From the NCBI GenBank assembly GCA_003649445.1, contig QMRV01000010.1:1-57186 (forward strand): a stretch of 57,186 bases of DNA, in the 5' to 3' direction. The notes under the pieces are model-generated. The model saw only the letters and a program-made list of their open reading frames with translations, ran no database searches and was not told the DNA's origin. Source of the stretch: Thermoprotei archaeon. Its GTDB lineage: Archaea; Thermoproteota; Thermoprotei; Thermofilales; B15-G2. Positions 1-8,494 of the stretch are shown here, piece after piece; within the stretch, counting starts at the first letter, position 1, and every line of letters begins with the position of its first letter. The position numbers and the translations under genes were made by a program.

Positions 1-445
1 AAGGGGGTTTTCCTAGAGTCCCTTCATCTAGCAGCTTCTTTATTTTCTGAAAACCTGGATTGAATCTTTTCATGAAGCCTACCATCAGCACTACTCCTGC
101 TTTTTCACAGACTCTTATCATTTTGTCGCACTCGTAGATGTCTCTAGCCATAGGTTTCTCTACTAGCACGTGCTTTCCTTCTTCAGCTGCTCTTACTGTC
201 TGCTCTGCGTGTAAGTGAACAAGAATACATATGCTTACGGCATCTATGTCTTTGCGAGAAATAAGCTTCTCGTAATCTGTGTAGAAATAGGGTATGTGAA
301 AGTACTCTGCTGCCTTCCGGGCTTTATGTTCATCAATATCGGCTACGGCTACCAGCTCTACGTCAGGATTTTCTTTATACCATGGTAAGTGACCTATCCA
401 AGCTACTCCGCCGACACCAATGACGCCTACACGAATCTTACTCAT
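1..445 (-). CDS. Gfo/Idh/MocA family dehydrogenase, partial (C-terminus off left edge)
   Basis: Reverse-strand reading from ATG at 445 gives about 148 residues starting MSKIRVGVIGVGGVAWIGH, a Rossmann nucleotide-binding motif at residues 4-12. It continues through VAVADIDEHK, SRKDIDAVSICILVHLH and the family hallmark EEGKHVLVEKPMA. That EKP lysine is the conserved NAD(P)-site/catalytic lysine of the Gfo/Idh/MocA family. These cytoplasmic enzymes oxidise or reduce sugars, inositols and related polyols; the substrate cannot be told from this fragment. The C-terminal half lies outside the window. It lies 36 bp downstream of the aldo/keto reductase on the same strand, so the two may be co-transcribed. 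Family assignment is firm, function is not. Confidence 0.88.
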   Translation of the reverse strand, partial: MSKIRVGVIGVGGVAWIGHLPWYKENPDVELVAVADIDEHKARKAAEYFHIPYFYTDYEKLISRKDIDAVSICILVHLHAEQTVRAAEEGKHVLVEKPMARDIYECDKMIRVCEKAGVVLMVGFMKRFNPGFQKIKKLLDEGTLGKPP

Positions 446-481
446 TCATGCTCCAAGTCTCGCCCCCTGAAATAAATGAGT

Positions 482-1597
482 TCACTGTTTCCTAGAAGTG
501 ATAGCTTCTTCGAGTACTTTCTGAGCCTCTTTGAGCTTGGCTGGTATATCTATTTTTATAGGACAGACTTGTACACAGCTCTTGCACTCAATGCAGGCGT
601 CGGGTTTTACTTCAAGACTCTTGTAGATTTCGAGGCCTAAGTGCTTTAAGTTCTGCGGATAATTCATGTAAATACGGTATGCTTTGAACACTTCTGGTAT
701 AGGTATGTTCTGAGGACATACTCGCCTGCAGTAGCCGCACTGGAGGCATGCTTGAGCGAGCCAGCCGCGCTCAGCAGGCCTAGCTACTTTTGATATAAGC
801 TCATATAGCTGCTTTTTCTCCTCTTCTGTTATTGGCAAGGGCTCGTCGCCTACTCTAGCATTTTCCTCAATTTCGTGAAGTTTCTTCATGCCGGGAATTA
901 CTGTATCTACATTAGGGTTCGAGATGACATACTTCAGGCTTAGTCTGACTAAAGGATCTTCTTTTCTTAGTCCTGCAGCTGTTTCAGGTAGAACCAGCTG
1001 TCCTCCTAGCAACGCCTTCATAATAATTATGCCCATTCCATGCTTTTTCGCGAGCTCAAGTATTCCCTCTCTATTGACTCCTTCGTGGTCAAGAGGACTG
1101 TACGCTAGCATTATTACCTCAAATTCGTTTGAATCAATGGCTTTCTTCATAGCGTTTAGGTCAAAGTGCATTGTTATACCTATGTGGCCTATCAGTCCTT
1201 TTTGCTTAGCTATTTTAAGTCCTTCGAGTGCGCCACCTGGTGCCAGTACTTTCTCCAAGGTCTCCATATCATTTACTGCATGAAGTTCGTAAATGTCAAT
1301 GTAGTCTGTCTGTAGTTCGCGCATACTTGTTTCAAGGTCTTTGAGTATGCCGTCGCGGTCTCTTGAAAGACTTCTAGACGATAAAATGAACTCGTCTCTC
1401 CGCTTGCTTATTGCCTTGCCTATCTTAGTTTCACTGTCTTTGTATGCTCTAGCAGTATCTATGAAGTTTATACCCAGGTCGAGTGCTCTGTTTAATATTT
1501 CGTCGGCTTCTTTCTGCGAAATCTCGGGGAGCTTTATTCCACCAAAACCTATTACCGAAACTTTTAGCCCAGTTCTTCCTAGAACTCTATATCTCAT
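482..1597 (-). CDS. Aldo/keto reductase with C-terminal 2x[4Fe-4S] ferredoxin domain
   Basis: A 371-residue protein. Residues 1-270 form the aldo/keto reductase TIM barrel (FIDTARAY with Asp47 and Tyr52; His106 in YELHA). The C-terminus carries two ferredoxin-type clusters, CLQCGYCRRVCP and CIECKSCVQVCP. This architecture is common in anaerobic bacteria and archaea and suggests electron transfer between an iron-sulfur partner and a carbonyl/alcohol substrate. The usual catalytic lysine appears to be Arg75 (ILSSRS where relatives have ATK). The ATG at 1597 lies about 28 nt from a TATA-like box shared with the divergent kinase, so the mRNA is probably leaderless. Substrate unknown. Confidence 0.9.
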   Translation of the reverse strand: MRYRVLGRTGLKVSVIGFGGIKLPEISQKEADEILNRALDLGINFIDTARAYKDSETKIGKAISKRRDEFILSSRSLSRDRDGILKDLETSMRELQTDYIDIYELHAVNDMETLEKVLAPGGALEGLKIAKQKGLIGHIGITMHFDLNAMKKAIDSNEFEVIMLAYSPLDHEGVNREGILELAKKHGMGIIIMKALLGGQLVLPETAAGLRKEDPLVRLSLKYVISNPNVDTVIPGMKKLHEIEENARVGDEPLPITEEEKKQLYELISKVARPAERGWLAQACLQCGYCRRVCPQNIPIPEVFKAYRIYMNYPQNLKHLGLEIYKSLEVKPDACIECKSCVQVCPIKIDIPAKLKEAQKVLEEAITSRKQ

Positions 1598-1619
1598 AGC
1601 TGTATTATACTGGCTTAGG

Positions 1620-1632
1620 AAATAAATATCTT
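1620..1632. promoter_or_regulatory. Shared TATA-like box between divergent genes
   Basis: The A/T-rich element aaataaatatctt is centred about 25 nt before the GTG start at 1650 and about 28 nt before the ATG start at 1597 on the other strand. Archaeal TATA boxes sit about 26 nt upstream of transcription start, so one box could serve both leaderless genes. A second box for the minus gene (attata near 1604) sits too close to its start. Inferred from spacing only. Confidence 0.45.
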
Positions 1633-1649
1633 AGCTACGTGGATATCTT

Positions 1650-2588
1650 GTGCTTATTTTAGGCATTGATGGAGGAGGAACTAAGACAGAGGCAGTTTTA
1701 CTCGATGAAAAAGCACGTATTTTGAACTACCGAAGAGGAGAGGCATGCAATGTAGCTACTTTAAGCGAAGATGCTATAGCTAAAGTAATTTGTTCTCTTT
1801 TAAAGGACTTAAGCAAAGTAGATATAGCAGTACTCGGCTTGGCTGGAGCTGGGAGAAAAAAGCACTTAGAGAAAGCTACTAGAGCTGTATCGAGAGTACT
1901 TGAAGCGAAACAGCTTATTATAATGCCGGACGCTGAAATAGCGCTTTATTCTTCAACGCTCTTTAAGCCAGGAATACTAATTATAGCTGGTACAGGATCA
2001 ATTGCCTACGCCTTAGATTCATCTGGAAATACCTATAGGTGCGGTGGACTGGGCTATCTACTCGACGACGAAGGCTCAGGCTACTGGATAGGACTTAGAG
2101 TTCTGCAGACTGTAGCAAAAATGCTCGATAGCAGAGAAAAGCCTTCTCTTCTTTTAGAAAAGACTCTAGAGTTTCTTAATGTGAGCACGCTTGACGAGCT
2201 CGTAGAGCTGACTTATAGCCGTCTTACAGTATCTGATATAGCTTCTCTCGCAAAAATAGCTTTAGAGCTATTTGAAGAAGATGTCTATTGCCGCAGAATA
2301 ATCGGAGAGGCTTGTAGAGAACTAGCTCAATTAGCTAAGTGCGTTGCTATTAAAGCAGGAATATCTTCCTCTACTATCTTTTGCCAAGGAGGCCTCTTTG
2401 ATTCAAGTACATTTACGAAATTAACCGAATTAATGCTGAGAAAAGTTTTTAAAAAGAAAATAGAGCTTAAGAAACCTTTATTTAAGCCTGTAGTAGGGGC
2501 TCTTCTTTTTGCATGGAAAAAACTTGGATGGGATTTAGATTCACTGCTAGTTTCGCTGAAAAACTACTCTTTCTTACTAAATGAGTAG
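1650..2588 (+). CDS. BadF/BadG/BcrA/BcrD-type ATPase, N-acetylglucosamine kinase-like
   Basis: A 312-residue ASKHA-fold protein starting at GTG. Phosphate-1 motif GIDGGGTKTEAVLLD at residues 5-19, the middle motif IIAGTGSIAYAL, and the metal/adenosine region CGGLGYLLDDEGSGYWIGL are as in eukaryotic and archaeal N-acetylglucosamine/glucosamine kinases. It would phosphorylate an amino sugar in the cytoplasm using ATP. It is not the radical activator subtype, because the iron-sulfur-binding cysteines of 2-hydroxyacyl-CoA dehydratase activators are absent. Its TAG stop abuts the stop of the convergent gene with no intervening base. Exact sugar substrate is uncertain. Confidence 0.82.
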   Translation: MLILGIDGGGTKTEAVLLDEKARILNYRRGEACNVATLSEDAIAKVICSLLKDLSKVDIAVLGLAGAGRKKHLEKATRAVSRVLEAKQLIIMPDAEIALYSSTLFKPGILIIAGTGSIAYALDSSGNTYRCGGLGYLLDDEGSGYWIGLRVLQTVAKMLDSREKPSLLLEKTLEFLNVSTLDELVELTYSRLTVSDIASLAKIALELFEEDVYCRRIIGEACRELAQLAKCVAIKAGISSSTIFCQGGLFDSSTFTKLTELMLRKVFKKKIELKKPLFKPVVGALLFAWKKLGWDLDSLLVSLKNYSFLLNE

Positions 2589-3359
2589 CTATACTCTCGA
2601 AGCCCATATCTTTATGAAGAAATTATCTTCTCCTGTAAGCTCTAAATGCTCAGCAATTAGCATGAATTCACCCCAATTCTCTCTAAATACTACTGTTTTC
2701 TCTTCCCACGTTCTCTTCAAGTCAACTAGCGAGAGCACTGCTAGAGCTTCTGTTGCAAGCAGATTTGACTTAAAAGACCAGTCTCCGTCCGACCTCTCTA
2801 TTAAAAGTAAATCTTTGTATAGCATTTGATAAAGGTTATATAGTCTTCGCAAAGTTTTACTGCGCTTTATTCTACCTTCACTATATAGTAGACAAGATAC
2901 AGCATACTTCAGTGACCTGAAAAAAGTCCGCCACGAAACTTCCTCTCTGAGAAGATTTTTCGCCATGTTGTAAGACAACTCTACTAACAACATTATGTCG
3001 TCTTCGCCAAATACTTCGACATATTCTCGGTCGGCTATTAAGTCAGTATATGCCAAATAGAGCTGTTCAATACACTCATCGAGTAAAGGTACTCCTGTCT
3101 TCTTGAAATCTGTACCGTATTTTCCTGATAAAATGTCTAGAACATGGAGGAATTCGTGTCTAATAAGATATCTCGCGTATCTCCTTAAAACTCTCGACTT
3201 TAGGACACGGGGATCCAAGTAGACAACAAAACTCTCGTTTTCCCTGGCAGTTACTGCTAGAAAATCTCCAGTATTCTTCAAGAAAATTCTTGTCTTGCCG
3301 AGCAATCCTAGCTCCTTTAGCTCTTTTGTATAAAGGCTCGTTATCTCTACTTTACACAT
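2589..3359 (-). CDS. Uncharacterised HExxH protein (putative metallopeptidase)
   Basis: A 256-residue protein that I do not recognise as a named family. Residues 68-72 are HEFLH within RYLIRHEFLHVLDIL, a zinc-metallopeptidase HExxH motif in a helix. A downstream segment LADREYVEVFGEDD is acidic and might supply a third ligand. No signal peptide or membrane segment is evident, so a cytoplasmic protein is expected. It is mostly helical, with conserved-looking C-terminal WGEFM and LELTGEDN segments. It stands alone, divergent from alaX and back to back with the sugar kinase. The peptidase role is inferred from the motif only. Confidence 0.6.
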   Translation of the reverse strand: MCKVEITSLYTKELKELGLLGKTRIFLKNTGDFLAVTARENESFVVYLDPRVLKSRVLRRYARYLIRHEFLHVLDILSGKYGTDFKKTGVPLLDECIEQLYLAYTDLIADREYVEVFGEDDIMLLVELSYNMAKNLLREEVSWRTFFRSLKYAVSCLLYSEGRIKRSKTLRRLYNLYQMLYKDLLLIERSDGDWSFKSNLLATEALAVLSLVDLKRTWEEKTVVFRENWGEFMLIAEHLELTGEDNFFIKIWASRV

Positions 3360-3421
3360 ACTTAGCGGAACCTAAGTTATTAACACGTAAACCATTTATT
3401 TATTTTAGCCGACCTTTATTC

Positions 3422-4156
3422 GTGACTGAGCTCCTATACCTTAAGGATAGTTATGTAAAAGAGTTTAAAGCAAAAGTAGTTAAAATAGCTGAAAATAAAG
3501 TAGTCTTAGATAAAACTGCGTTTTACCCAGGAGGAGGAGGTCTACCCTACGATACAGGTGTAATTATTCATGAAGATAAAGAATACCGTGTAATTAAAGT
3601 CGGTAAAGAAGGAAACGAAGTAGTACACTTCCTCGAAAAAGAGCTAGATTTTAGCGAAGGAGACATAGTGAAAGGAGTGCTCGACTGGGAAAGAAGATAC
3701 ACTATTATGAGAATGCACACTGCAGCCCACATCTTAGCGGCAGTAATGTACAAAGAATATAATGCACTGATATCGGGCGGAGCTATAGGCGTAGAAGAGT
3801 CTCGTTTAGACTTTACAGTAGAAAAATTCAGTAGACTACTAGCTGAGGAAGTAGTGCTTAAAGCAAACGAAATAGCCAAGAAAGGCATAGAGGTTAAAAT
3901 CTACTTCCTTCCAAGAGAACAAGCCTTACAGATACCAGGAGTAGTTAAGCTGCTTTCACGCATGCCTCCTCAAGTAAAGGAGCTTAGAATAGTCGAAATA
4001 CCCAACGTAGACATTCAAGCAGATGGAGGACCACATGTAGCGAATACAAGTGAAATAGGTGAAATAATTTTACTCAAATACGAGAGTAAAGGTAGGCTTA
4101 GAAAAAGGATCTACTATACTGTGAAAAATAAAATCAACAATATACAACAGTATTAA
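3422..4156 (+). CDS. alaX: Alanyl-tRNA editing protein AlaX
   Basis: A 244-residue stand-alone editing protein that deacylates mischarged Ser- or Gly-tRNA(Ala). Key motifs are FYPGGGGLPYDTG (OB-like N-domain, AlaX-M type) and HTAAH in MRMHTAAHIL for zinc. The C-terminal zinc site reads ADGGPHVANTSEIG. The expected Cys four residues before that last His is Asp here, a change I believe occurs in some archaeal AlaX proteins. GTG at 3422 is chosen because the upstream in-frame extension overlaps the divergent gene and looks non-coding, and because a TATA-like run (3393-3405) lies about 25 nt upstream. Confidence 0.88.
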   Translation: MTELLYLKDSYVKEFKAKVVKIAENKVVLDKTAFYPGGGGLPYDTGVIIHEDKEYRVIKVGKEGNEVVHFLEKELDFSEGDIVKGVLDWERRYTIMRMHTAAHILAAVMYKEYNALISGGAIGVEESRLDFTVEKFSRLLAEEVVLKANEIAKKGIEVKIYFLPREQALQIPGVVKLLSRMPPQVKELRIVEIPNVDIQADGGPHVANTSEIGEIILLKYESKGRLRKRIYYTVKNKINNIQQY

Positions 4157-4875
4157 CTAGATAAAGCATGAAATACACTAAAGCTTGTTCTGAGATTAAT
4201 AGGTCTCTAGGAACCTCAGGTCTCCGCCGTATACGACCTTAGCCAAGTAATCCTAGGAAATAAGGACAGCTAGTGTCACGTAAGCTATGTCTTTAAAGAT
4301 AGAAAAGCCTCGAAGCTCATAAACCCTGAACACTATGCTAAGTCCTAGACTTCTCATTCTACCGTTAGAGCTATCGTACTTGTAAGGGGATCGTAATCTG
4401 GTCACGATTTTCACACTTGCTTTGAAAACATGTTAGAAATAACAAGGATCTATATACCAGAGCACTAAGCAAGTCTGAGACTAAGAGTAAGAAGTACGAC
4501 ATAAAGTTTAGTATTGTACATGGAAAAAGATATAAATAAGCTCAAGCTATTCAGTGCCCCTAAGACTCAAGAAGCTGAGCTGTTTTTCTACAAGCTAAAA
4601 AGTTATACACTTGCGCTTTTGCACCTCATAGAGGAAATAGAGTAATACAGGTATAGATTAAGCATCGAGAAGACTGCAGTAATGTATTTTACCGGTCGAG
4701 TTATTGACGCTAGTAGAACACTTATACTACCTGCTCATCTGTGAAAATTAGCTCGAGCTTTGAGTCTCTTAAATATAAAAGTACATAGACGTTGCATGGA
4801 AAGTATTCTATCTAAAACCAAGGAAGTTAATTATATAAACTAGTCCAAGAATTTTTAAAAAATGGCGTTATGTGA
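4157..4875. other. Gene-free decayed region
   Basis: About 720 bp with stops in all frames and no intact gene. Short open stretches near 4166-4230 and 4450-4560 are Lys/Ser-rich and may be relics of a gene or insertion sequence, but I could not recognise a family. No terminal inverted repeats or target duplication were found by eye. A short A/T run (about 4825-4860) could hold the promoter of the following radical SAM gene. Confidence 0.4.
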
Positions 4876-6264
4876 GTGAAAGTGCTGTTGATCGAACCTC
4901 CAACAGCAACAGATATAAAAAAGGTACTTAACACGGTAAGTCCTCCGCTTGGGCTTGCTTATTTAGCATCTGTAGCAAGAAATGAGGGATTTGATGTAAA
5001 GATAATAGATTCATTGGCTGAAAATCTTTCTTTTAATGAACTTGAGAAAAAAATAAAAGAATATGATCCAGATGTTGTGGGAATTACTTCAACCACAACG
5101 TCAATTCCTGACGCCTACAAAGTTGCTGAAATTTCTAAGAGAATAAATCCTAACGTTATAACAGTGATAGGAGGACCCCATGTAACATTTGTACCAGAGC
5201 TTACATTAAAAGAGTCACCCTATATTGATATAGTAGTAAGGGGTGAAGGAGAAGAAATATTTAAACAGCTTTTACATAATTTGGATAAAGGAAAGAAATT
5301 GTCAAATATACGAGGAATAACATATAGAGAAAATAATAGAATTAGAAGTAATCCTCCTATGCCTTTAATAAAAGATATCGATAATATACCTATTCCAGCT
5401 TTTGATCTATTGCCTATGGAAAAGTATCAGTTCAATAAAAAAAGATTTGGCGTAATTATTACCTCTAGGGGATGCCCATTTCAATGTATATTTTGTTCTT
5501 CTTCCCTACAATTTGGAAAGAAATGGAGAGCACATAGTGTAGAAAGAGTTGTTGAAGAATTAAAAATCTTACATGATGAATTTAAAATTAGAGAGATAGA
5601 ATTTTTAGATGATACGTTTACTTTAAGTAAAAAGAGGGTACAAGAAATATCTAAAGCTATAATACAAGAAGGGCTAGATATTTCTTGGTCAGCTTCAAGC
5701 AGAGTAGATACTTTCGATTTAGATACTGCTGTATATATGAAAAAAGCTGGTGCTCATACTATATATTTTGGAATAGAATCAGGTTCGGAAAAAACATTAA
5801 AATTTATAAAAAAAGGCATAACGCTTACTCAATCAATTGATGCAGTGAAAATAGCTAAAAAAGCTAAGCTTAGAACATTAGGCTCATTCATAATAGGGTT
5901 TCCATATGAAAAAGAAAAGGACATGAGGAAAACCATACGTTTTGCAAAGTTTCTAGATGTAGATTTTGCTCAGTTTACTATAGCTACACCATATCCAGGA
6001 ACAGAGTTATGGAATATTGCTGTTACAAAGAATCTCTTATTAACTAAGAACTGGCGGAATTATACTACAACAAAAGTTGTAATGAAAAATATGTACGTTC
6101 CTCCTAATCGAATACAATATTTATTAGAGTGGGCATACTTCTCATTCTATCTATCTCCAAAGAGAGTAATAAAAGATATTGTAAAAAATAAAGGAACATT
6201 AACCTTTAAAGCTCTAAGAGCATTACCAAAAATACTAACTCATTTCAGTATAAAAGCTGACTGA
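4876..6264 (+). CDS. B12-binding domain radical SAM protein
   Basis: A 462-residue protein from GTG. Residues 1-140 form a cobalamin-binding Rossmann-like domain (LGLAYLASVARNEGFDVKIID, VIGGPHVTF, VRGEGEEIF). Next comes a radical SAM core with the CxxxCxxC cluster at Cys200, Cys204 and Cys207 (RGCPFQCIFC) and YFGIESGSEKTLK. The C-terminus is basic and aromatic. Class B radical SAM enzymes of this shape perform methylations or ring and lipid rearrangements, or oxidative cyclisations; the substrate is unknown. The DNA is visibly richer in A/T (aaa, ata, tta codons) than flanking genes and the gene is isolated between two decayed stretches, suggesting horizontal acquisition. Confidence 0.85.
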   Translation: MKVLLIEPPTATDIKKVLNTVSPPLGLAYLASVARNEGFDVKIIDSLAENLSFNELEKKIKEYDPDVVGITSTTTSIPDAYKVAEISKRINPNVITVIGGPHVTFVPELTLKESPYIDIVVRGEGEEIFKQLLHNLDKGKKLSNIRGITYRENNRIRSNPPMPLIKDIDNIPIPAFDLLPMEKYQFNKKRFGVIITSRGCPFQCIFCSSSLQFGKKWRAHSVERVVEELKILHDEFKIREIEFLDDTFTLSKKRVQEISKAIIQEGLDISWSASSRVDTFDLDTAVYMKKAGAHTIYFGIESGSEKTLKFIKKGITLTQSIDAVKIAKKAKLRTLGSFIIGFPYEKEKDMRKTIRFAKFLDVDFAQFTIATPYPGTELWNIAVTKNLLLTKNWRNYTTTKVVMKNMYVPPNRIQYLLEWAYFSFYLSPKRVIKDIVKNKGTLTFKALRALPKILTHFSIKAD

Positions 6265-7674
6265 TCTTAAAAGCGGTAAGGCCTTAGAGATAGTTGAACG
6301 TGCATATAGATAAAATAGTGTATGTTATGTCAAGCAAGGGACCTTCCTTTTTCATCGCCTAATATTTAGAGAATTTTTAAGAAAATGTACTATATGTTGA
6401 TATATCGTTATTATAGTGTTTCTCGAGATTTCTTAGCTACGCTAAAGTTATATTTAAAGCACAAGTATAAACTTTAAGTTCAGGAGGTAACTAAGCCCTC
6501 TTCTGGCTACAAAGAGTCATAATTAACAATAAAATCGTAGTGAATAATCCTTACAGGCAAAGCAATACTTCCTAGATTTTATAGCTAGAGTTAGGCTTAT
6601 GATATTTCTAATAGCAAATAGTATATGATGATTAGTTATAAGCCCATAAATAGAATTAGCTTTAGAAATTTATGAAGAACATAGCTATAAGAGAAGTTAG
6701 AGTTAGCCTTTAGCCACTATCCTATGTTAAGTAGACTTATTTGATAATAAGGCCAAGAAGTGTTTTATGCATATAAGTTCTGAGATGGAGAGTTCTCTCT
6801 TACAGCTTTTTAGGAATAAGGGAATTTTCTAAGCCTATAGAGGGCTGTATAGATACTCCTAATCTATGCCCTTCAGATTGAAGCTCCTTAACGAAAATAA
6901 ATTAACTGGTAGTTCTTTTTCGAGTTCTTTCTCTGTTTTCTCTAAGAAACCATAGATATTTCTCTCTGAGGCGCCAACTGGTCTTCTCCTATTGTAATCT
7001 CTTAGGGAAAGCACTAAGCCTCTACTATCAATGATTGTTGTCATGAGTGATTTACTTTAAGTATATGCAGACAAGTCAAGTTTTGTAAGCTAAGTGAAAA
7101 GCAAACAGAAAGAGAGTCCAAGGACTATCGCTACTACCTGAAATACTCAAAGGCAGTGCTATTGGAGTAGTACTAAATGATTCTTCGCCTCACGAGACTT
7201 GTGAAGAAGAATAAAAATGCATGGAATGTGCGAATGTAAATCTCTAAGTCAATGTTTTTACTTAGAGTACACTATGAATCTCTAGTAGAGGACATTGACT
7301 GATACTTGAAGTACTCGCAACTCATAGACAAAGACAATGTAGGCTTCATATATGTTAACCTCTTTATAGCAAAGCTACATAAACCTGAAGTAGACTAAAC
7401 AAAGAATTCGTCAAGAAGACTAGAAACATGATGGAAAGCAAAAAGAAAAGACTTTGAACTGGCTTATCTCGATAAAGGTTTCTTTAATTTTAAAGAGACT
7501 TCTTCGCTCGCTTAAGGATGCAAGCTGTAGAAATCATTTTTCCATATAATACCATGTGCTTAATAAAAGCTTGCAAAAAGAAATTAATTAAAGACCTTCA
7601 ACCGTTAAAGAAGATACTTAAAAAATATGACGCGGAGCTCTTCATCATGGAGTCTCAGACCCTCCCCCCACCTA
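6265..7674. other. Gene-free decayed region after radical SAM gene
   Basis: About 1.4 kb with only short open stretches. The best are a 61-codon reverse reading at 6859-7044, with a basic and acidic repeat-like centre (EKTEKELEKEL), and a forward reading near 7300-7400 containing IDKDNVGFIYVNLFIAKLH between stops. Neither is recognisable. The look is that of decayed mobile or transferred DNA, but no inverted repeats or transposase motifs could be confirmed. No tRNA-like structure was seen. Confidence 0.4.
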
Positions 7675-8475
7675 TCACATTTCAAGAATCTGTACCAATG
7701 AATCTAATACATAGGTAGGCTTTAAACTTGACTCTTTCAAATCTTTCATACGAGTAGCTCCTGTTAAAACAAGAAGAGAATCGGCACCTATGTTCTTAGC
7801 AAACATTACATCAGTGTCTAGTCTGTCGCCTACTACGAGCACTTTCTTGTATTCACCTACTTCACTACATATAATTTCATAAAAAAGAGGACTCGGCTTG
7901 CCTATAATGTAATCCGGTTTTTTAGCTGAAGCTACTTCCACTGCAGCCGCTATTGCCCCTGCTCCCGGATCTAGCCTGTTTTCTACAGGTAATGTTGTGT
8001 CAGGATTTGTTAGCACGAAGAGCGCTCCCTTCCTAATAGCATTAGCTGCTGCAGATAACTTGAGGTAAGTTATGTTCCTGTCTATGCCTACTATAACTAC
8101 GTCGACTTTTCCTGTAAAGCACTGTTCTTCATTTACTACTAGAAGTCCTTTACGCGATAACTCATAGAAGAGTCCTGCTTCGCCGACAACATATACTTTT
8201 CTCAGATTCTTTTTTTCAAGAAAAACTGCTGTAGCATACGCGCTTGTAAAAATATTCTCTAAAGACGCGTGAACACCAATTTCTCTAAGTCTCTCTAAGT
8301 ACTGTTCGCGACTCTTAGAAGAATTGTTAGTAGCGAAAACGACTTTACTCGTTTTCATTAGCTTGTTGACCGCCTCAACTGCTCCTTCTATTACCTCCTT
8401 ACCTCGCCAAAGTACGCCGTCTAAATCTACTATAATTAAATCGTATTGAGTGAGCACAAGCAAATAATTCGACAA
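7675..8475 (-). CDS. HAD-superfamily phosphatase, NagD/p-nitrophenylphosphatase type
   Basis: A 266-residue HAD subfamily IIA protein. Motif I is IVDLDGVLWRG, motif II FATNNSSKS, motif III the Lys of IGKPSPLFYE, motif IV GDRLDTDVMFA. Such enzymes dephosphorylate small phosphoesters (sugar phosphates, phosphoglycolate, nucleotides) in the cytosol. It is the last gene of an apparent four-gene minus-strand operon and follows the FGGY kinase by 20 bp. A role trimming a sugar or glycolate phosphate made in that operon is plausible but unproven. The TTG at 8475 may not be the true start; an in-frame GTG at 8457 sits closer to the usual family N-terminus. Confidence 0.85.
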   Translation of the reverse strand: MSNYLLVLTQYDLIIVDLDGVLWRGKEVIEGAVEAVNKLMKTSKVVFATNNSSKSREQYLERLREIGVHASLENIFTSAYATAVFLEKKNLRKVYVVGEAGLFYELSRKGLLVVNEEQCFTGKVDVVIVGIDRNITYLKLSAAANAIRKGALFVLTNPDTTLPVENRLDPGAGAIAAAVEVASAKKPDYIIGKPSPLFYEIICSEVGEYKKVLVVGDRLDTDVMFAKNIGADSLLVLTGATRMKDLKESSLKPTYVLDSLVQILEM

Positions 8476-8494
8476 AACTATTAAACTTTAGGTT

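Noticed and set aside
888..1283. Forward open frame opposite the aldo/keto reductase gene
   Set aside because: It is a shadow of a well-supported reverse-strand gene, and its sequence is low in complexity with no family resemblance.
6859..7044. 61-codon reverse frame in the decayed region
   Set aside because: Too short and of no known family. It could be a transposase relic, but this could not be supported.
4157..7674. Insertion sequence
   Set aside because: No terminal inverted repeats, target duplications or transposase motifs were found by eye, so the region is described only as decayed.
7518..7718. 66-codon forward frame before the NagD-type gene
   Set aside because: It overlaps the 3' end of the convergent phosphatase and resembles chance coding in decayed DNA.
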